From Bacillus sp. Marseille-Q3570 (GTDB lineage Bacteria > Bacillota > Bacilli > Bacillales > Fictibacillaceae), in contig NZ_CAMGYZ010000002.1 in the NCBI RefSeq assembly GCF_946151055.1, forward strand, positions 248,001-312,000: DNA of 64,000 bases, read 5' to 3'. The translations under genes were made by a program, and so were the position numbers. The notes under the pieces are model-generated. The model saw only the letters and a program-made list of their open reading frames with translations, was not told where the DNA came from and did not search any database. Shown piece by piece: positions 62,779 through 64,000 of the stretch; position 1 is the first letter of the stretch, and every line of letters begins with the position of its first letter.

Positions 62779-64000
62779 GTGTATTTAAAGAATTCATTAC
62801 ATAAGGTCCATCAAAGCTTTTGGTATCTCCCTGCATTTTATAGTGTGATTGCTGTATTGCTTGCCTATCTATCCGTAGAAGTGGATTTTTGGATGGATTT
62901 GAGACAGCTCCATATGCGTTTTCCAGGCTTCATGATCACTGATCGCAATACCACCCAATTGATTTTAAGCGCATTAGCGACTTCGATCCTTACGATGACA
63001 GCCATCACATTTTCATCAATCATGGTACTTTTATCTACCTATCTAGCGCAATATTCGCCTCGTACACTCGATAACTTTTTGAGTGATATGGTGACACGAA
63101 GAGTGTTGGGGATTTTCATCGGATCATTTTTGTATTTCGTCCTTGTCCTGCTATGGATGAACATTTCAGATCAACAGAGCTTTTTAGTGATCCCTTCGTT
63201 GTCTGTTTTCTTATCCGCATTATGTCTTGGATTTTTCGTCTATTTCATCCATCATGTCGGTACTTGGATTCAGGTCAACAACCTCATCCAGGATATCACA
63301 GATAATTGTATTTCCATTTTATCATCCCATAAAGATGACAGGTCCGATCTGGTTTCATCTACCTCCTCCCCCTGGTCAAGCTGGGAAAACGAAGAATACA
63401 AAACAAAGGAATGCCGAACAGCATCCTCTGAATTCTCAGGCTATCTTCAATTCATCGATTTGGACAAGATGGTGGAACTGGCAACAAGGGATGATATACT
63501 CATCCGTTTCGAAAAGAACATTGGAGACTATGTAGATGAAGGTACGATCCTTTTTTCTTATTGGTCTTTGGATGATCGTTCGTTTAATATAGAGGATTAT
63601 TTGCAAAATATACGCGTTGGTACGCAAAGAACCACGGAGCAAGATATCGAATATGGTATTCAGAAGCTGACAGAGATCGCGCTACGTGCCATTTCACCAG
63701 CCGTCAATGACCCTTACACAGCCATCACCTGTATACAGAGACTCGGAAAAATCCTCTCTAGACTGGCTCAAACATCTCTGGAGGAACCTTATATCTATGA
63801 CAGTGAAAAAAACCTGCGTGTCATCCTGAACACAGGTGAATTTTCACAGGTCCTGTATAAAAGTTTCTACCAGATCCGCCATTATGGGAAACAGGATGTC
63901 TCTGTCATTGGTGCAATCTTCGAAGCGTTGACATTGATTGCAGAAAAAAGCGCTGTACCTATGAAGGATTCGATTTGGGAGTTTGCAAAAGCGATTGTCG
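62779..64000 (+). CDS. DUF2254 membrane protein, second copy, cut by window edge
   Basis: 407 codons visible, continuing past 64000. GTG 62779 with AGGTGAG upstream. Paralogous to the preceding gene through the whole length: FWYLPAFYSVIAVLLAYLS, ITFSSIMVLLSTYLAQYSPR, GIQKLTEIALRAISPAVNDP and IRHYGKQDVSVIGAIF. The linker after the membrane part (DRSDLVSSTSSPWSSWENE) is its own. It has an open frame throughout, so it is an intact gene rather than a decayed copy. Confidence 0.88.
   Translation, partial: MYLKNSLHKVHQSFWYLPAFYSVIAVLLAYLSVEVDFWMDLRQLHMRFPGFMITDRNTTQLILSALATSILTMTAITFSSIMVLLSTYLAQYSPRTLDNFLSDMVTRRVLGIFIGSFLYFVLVLLWMNISDQQSFLVIPSLSVFLSALCLGFFVYFIHHVGTWIQVNNLIQDITDNCISILSSHKDDRSDLVSSTSSPWSSWENEEYKTKECRTASSEFSGYLQFIDLDKMVELATRDDILIRFEKNIGDYVDEGTILFSYWSLDDRSFNIEDYLQNIRVGTQRTTEQDIEYGIQKLTEIALRAISPAVNDPYTAITCIQRLGKILSRLAQTSLEEPYIYDSEKNLRVILNTGEFSQVLYKSFYQIRHYGKQDVSVIGAIFEALTLIAEKSAVPMKDSIWEFAKAIV

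Overview
The window looks like chromosomal backbone of a Bacillaceae bacterium with moderate G+C. The evidence is a run of genes with recognisable Bacillus relatives (clpE with CtsR operators, nfrA, bdbC/bdbD, yfkAB, rnz, htpX, hutHUIG, a YjcZ-type peptide) and typical Bacillus signals: strong GGAGG ribosome sites, TTGACA/TATAAT promoters and T-tailed hairpin terminators. The genus cannot be fixed from sequence alone. No rRNA, tRNA, prophage, insertion sequence with transposase, or CRISPR array was seen.

Layout. 1-2.6 kb: a GntP-type permease cut by the window edge, with a sigma-54 promoter and its own PAS/AAA+/Fis activator. 2.7-13.4 kb: small membrane and secreted proteins, acetyltransferases, an HpaB-type hydroxylase, an SDR/EamA pair, a sodium:solute symporter and an ABC exporter pair. 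13.5-24.4 kb: clpE with two CtsR boxes, flavin oxidoreductases, the BdbCD thiol-oxidation pair, a STAS-domain protein, a patatin-like lipase, several very short membrane proteins, an MDR dehydrogenase and an acetyltransferase. 24.4-40.8 kb: yfkAB, an S66/MccF-type peptidase, a large secreted M6 metalloprotease, RNase Z, an ABC-F ATPase, and htpX divergent from a DUF1836 regulator. 41-50.4 kb: cell-wall hydrolases (amidase-SPOR-glucosaminidase, 3D-domain protein), an AlkA-type glycosylase, an acyltransferase, a subtilisin-like protease and glutamate dehydrogenase. 50.7-56.3 kb: hutH-hutU-hutI-hutG for histidine to glutamate, with a CcpA-type site in the promoter and a strong attenuator in the leader. 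56.4-64 kb: a C39-like lipoprotein, a CAP-domain protein and two tandem DUF2254 membrane proteins, the second cut by the window edge.

How genes work together. The hut operon yields glutamate, which the facing glutamate dehydrogenase can oxidise to 2-oxoglutarate. Secreted M6 and S8 proteases, the MccF-like peptidase and the hut genes fit a life on peptides and amino acids. ClpE and HtpX handle cytosolic and membrane protein quality control, each behind a readable repressor-type operator.

The most unusual content is intergenic. (1) Tandem or inverted arrays of about 51-52 bp units at four loci (4.3, 16.6, 25.7, 59.0 kb) share the core GGACA or a close form of it, but each has its own adjoining word, and that word is matched by its reverse complement, so the stems covary. 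(2) Three arrays of 20-21 bp units (7.5, 11.5, 39.5 kb) share a GAGAT/GATAAT-like core with locus-specific neighbours. (3) A 70-95 bp MITE-like element with TTAAAGAAA ends occurs eight times, often directly at a stop codon, and one copy sits inside another repeat whose empty version is also in the window. (4) A superfamily of 95-300 bp foldback elements with a CTTTCCGCGGG-type core occurs seven times.
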